Assembly: GCA_946481035.1 (NCBI GenBank)
Contig: CAMLNK010000152.1
Span: 1 to 7,886 of the forward strand
Origin: an uncultured Dyadobacter sp.
GTDB lineage: Bacteria > Bacteroidota > Bacteroidia > Cytophagales > Spirosomataceae
Length of the DNA stretch: 7,886 nt
Direction: 5' to 3'
Position numbers and translations under genes: made by a program. Position 1 is the first letter of the stretch; the number at the start of each line of letters is the position of its first letter. This document shows, in pieces, positions 5,970-7,886 of this stretch. The notes below the pieces were generated by a model. The model did no database searches. It saw nothing but the letters and a program-made list of their open reading frames with translations, and was not told where the DNA came from.

Positions 5970-7886
5970 TCAGCTGATCATTTGACCCATATAAGGATCG
6001 CTCTGGCTGGCAGCGCCGGTTTCAACGTGGCCTGCAAACCGTGAGAATGCATGTTCGGACCCTTCGATAGCCACGGTGAAATCGTACCAGTTGAAGCTTT
6101 TGGCAAGATTCAGCACGATGGTTTTCCGGGATTTTGCGCCCGCAGGGGCCTTTTCAAGCGTAATGCTTTGAGTAGCAGCGCCATAAGCATTGTCGGTAAC
6201 TTTCAATACCAGCTTTTGGCCCGGGTGCAGGTTACTGAATTTCAATTCGATATGGCCGGTCGGTTTTTTGTTGCGGTCGAGCTGGTAGGCGCATTCTACT
6301 TTCAGAAGGCCATTTTCTTTGTCGCCGCTGTATTCGCGGAAGAATCCGTTAGGACCGTATACTCTTAAGTGATAATGCTGATTATCGAAATCGGAGGGAT
6401 TCCAGGATGCCGTCAAGGCGTCTCCGGCTTTCACCGCATAATTCCAGACTTTGGTCTGCTCATTTTTGTATTTTCCCGGGGCATACACGATAAATGGCGA
6501 ACCGGCAGATTTGTCGTGAAATATGCCATTTCTGGCTTCCAGCTTAATTTCAAATGCATTTTTGGCAGAGTTGAAAGCGCCATCGGCATATAATTCATAC
6601 GGGATGGCACATGCCGGACGCGTACCTTTTTCCTGGTTGGGCAAAATAGGGGAGGTTAGCGGGTTGCTATTCACCTCGTCGATCTCGCTTTTGGATAATG
6701 CTTTATAGCCGTTCGGAAGTTTTTTAAACTTTGCATTGAAAATACTTTCCATGAACTCCGTTCTCTCGACGAATGTCGGAAGTTTGATTTCCTGCCCGTC
6801 GTAAGGCGTGAAAGTCGAAGTAAGGTCGCCGCAAATGGTGCGCCGCCATTCGGTAATGTTCGTTTCTTTCACCTGCTTGCCCGATTTGAGGCTCACAAAT
6901 TTTTCGAGGAACTGCAAAATAGAAGTATGGTCAAATACCTCCGAACATACATTGCCGCCGCGGTTCCATGGCGAAGCGATGATCAGCGGCACCCGGTAAC
7001 CCAATCCGATCGGGCTTTCGCGGCATTCCTCTTTCTTTTTCTTCTGCATATCCTGCTCCAAAGTCACGAATTCCGTCTTGCAGTCGATGCCCGCAGAAAC
7101 AGCGCCGGTGTCTTCTTTGTATGGATTGGGTACGACAAAAGGCGGCACGTGGTCGAAATAGCCGTCGTTTTCGTCATAGCAAAGGATGAAGATCGTCTTT
7201 TTCCAAACCTCCGGATTAGCGGTCAGGATATCGATCACTTCCGAAACATACCACGCACCATACCAGGGTGCGCCCGGGTGATCGGAGAAATTTTCGGGCG
7301 CTACCAGCCAGGAAACTGTCGGTAATGCACCGGTTTTAACGTCGGAACGGAATTGGTGGAGCACGTCGCCCATGGGTGCTTTGGCTTCGTGTTCGATATC
7401 GCCATCCTGGTATTTTACCGTGGTGATTTTCCGATAATCCGGGTCATTCCTGTTGATTGTGAATGCCTTGTTATGAATATTTTTCTGGCGTTGCGTGAGC
7501 TGTTCAAACTTTTCCGGGCTCCAACGGATCAGTTCTTCATTCGCCAGTTTCAGCAACGCGCGTTTTTCTTTCAGTACTTTTTCAAGATCATCGGCCTCTT
7601 TGCCCGACAATGTTTTCAATTTCGCCTGCGCCTGTTCGATCTCACCCGGCAGCATTTGCTGACGCTCCTTTAAATAGCGCTGGTAACCCGTGTGGTAACG
7701 GATATTGTATTGGGAAAACCATTCGATGGGGTTGTCGGTAAAGTTGGCGAGCCACGCGTCTTCTTCACCGGTAAATCCGGTATTGATGCTCAGCTCATTC
7801 TGGTAAATCCGCCATGAGATGCCGTTGTCTTCCAAGCGCTCAGGAAATGTAGTCCAGGTCGCTTCACGGTCGTCGGTCACATTCTC
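5970..7886 (-). CDS. phosphocholine-specific phospholipase C, 5' end outside window
   Basis: The last 638 residues of a phospholipase C that cleaves phosphatidylcholine-type lipids to diacylglycerol and a phosphorylated head group. Family members are usually exported. The frame stays open to the window edge (ENVTDDRE...), so the GTG at 7878-7880 is an internal codon; the start, export signal and first catalytic motifs are missing. Numbering from the first codon in the window, family motifs are SDHPGAPWYGAWYVSEV from 201, YDENDGYFDHVPP at 237-249, SPWNRGG at 305-311, FDHTS at 318-322, WRR at 347-349 and CGDLTSTF at 352-359. A charged helical insert spans about 72-140. The end (about 430-630) fits two copies of the phospholipase C C-terminal domain and closes with FAGHVETGAASQSDPYMG, the usual family ending. 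No frameshift is seen. It is followed by a GC-rich hairpin and then dnaK on the same strand. Confidence 0.93.
   Translation of the reverse strand, partial: ENVTDDREATWTTFPERLEDNGISWRIYQNELSINTGFTGEEDAWLANFTDNPIEWFSQYNIRYHTGYQRYLKERQQMLPGEIEQAQAKLKTLSGKEADDLEKVLKEKRALLKLANEELIRWSPEKFEQLTQRQKNIHNKAFTINRNDPDYRKITTVKYQDGDIEHEAKAPMGDVLHQFRSDVKTGALPTVSWLVAPENFSDHPGAPWYGAWYVSEVIDILTANPEVWKKTIFILCYDENDGYFDHVPPFVVPNPYKEDTGAVSAGIDCKTEFVTLEQDMQKKKKEECRESPIGLGYRVPLIIASPWNRGGNVCSEVFDHTSILQFLEKFVSLKSGKQVKETNITEWRRTICGDLTSTFTPYDGQEIKLPTFVERTEFMESIFNAKFKKLPNGYKALSKSEIDEVNSNPLTSPILPNQEKGTRPACAIPYELYADGAFNSAKNAFEIKLEARNGIFHDKSAGSPFIVYAPGKYKNEQTKVWNYAVKAGDALTASWNPSDFDNQHYHLRVYGPNGFFREYSGDKENGLLKVECAYQLDRNKKPTGHIELKFSNLHPGQKLVLKVTDNAYGAATQSITLEKAPAGAKSRKTIVLNLAKSFNWYDFTVAIEGSEHAFSRFAGHVETGAASQSDPYMGQMIS

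Noticed and set aside
7878..7880. GTG as the start codon of the phospholipase
   Set aside because: The frame continues open to the window edge, and the family has a longer N-terminal catalytic part, so this is an internal Val codon of a gene cut by the window.
1..7886. A novel defence, toxin-antitoxin or biosynthetic system
   Set aside because: All five genes fit housekeeping or exported-enzyme families, or, for the small protein, show no toxin-antitoxin features. Nothing in the gene order suggests such a system.
1..7886. tRNA, rRNA or riboswitch
   Set aside because: The intergenic gaps are short and taken up by terminators, the repeat array and AT-rich leaders; no cloverleaf or known aptamer pattern was seen.

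Overview
The window reads as chromosomal DNA of a Bacteroidota bacterium, most likely of the order Cytophagales (a Dyadobacter-like genome would fit; this is inferred, not tested). The reasons are the DnaK sequence with its Gly-rich tail and EEVK end, a phospholipase C of the type with a long charged helical insert that I associate with Bacteroidota, A-rich leaders without Shine-Dalgarno sequences, and balanced base composition. It holds five protein genes and no RNA gene, and intergenic gaps never exceed about 190 bp.

Layout. A secreted multidomain alpha/beta-hydrolase (35-2485, +) converges on a two-gene unit on the minus strand: a 71-residue protein (3472-3687) whose stop overlaps by ATGA the start of a glucose-1-dehydrogenase-like short-chain dehydrogenase (2657-3475). 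The 171-bp gap between the convergent genes is filled almost entirely by a palindromic array of 7-bp repeats around a perfect 15-bp hairpin, which probably acts as a bidirectional terminator. Upstream of the two-gene unit on the same strand is dnaK (3874-5784), closed by a clear intrinsic terminator. Upstream of dnaK is the 3' part of a phosphocholine-specific phospholipase C gene (5970 to the window edge), followed by a strong GC-rich hairpin.

How the genes relate. The terminators suggest four separate transcription units, with only the small protein and the dehydrogenase clearly co-translated. The hydrolase and the phospholipase are predicted exported ester-cleaving enzymes. DnaK is the cytosolic housekeeping chaperone. 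The dehydrogenase pair may be a stress or sugar-oxidation module. I see no defence system, mobile element, CRISPR array or prophage. The least ordinary item is the heptamer-repeat palindrome at 2480-2653.
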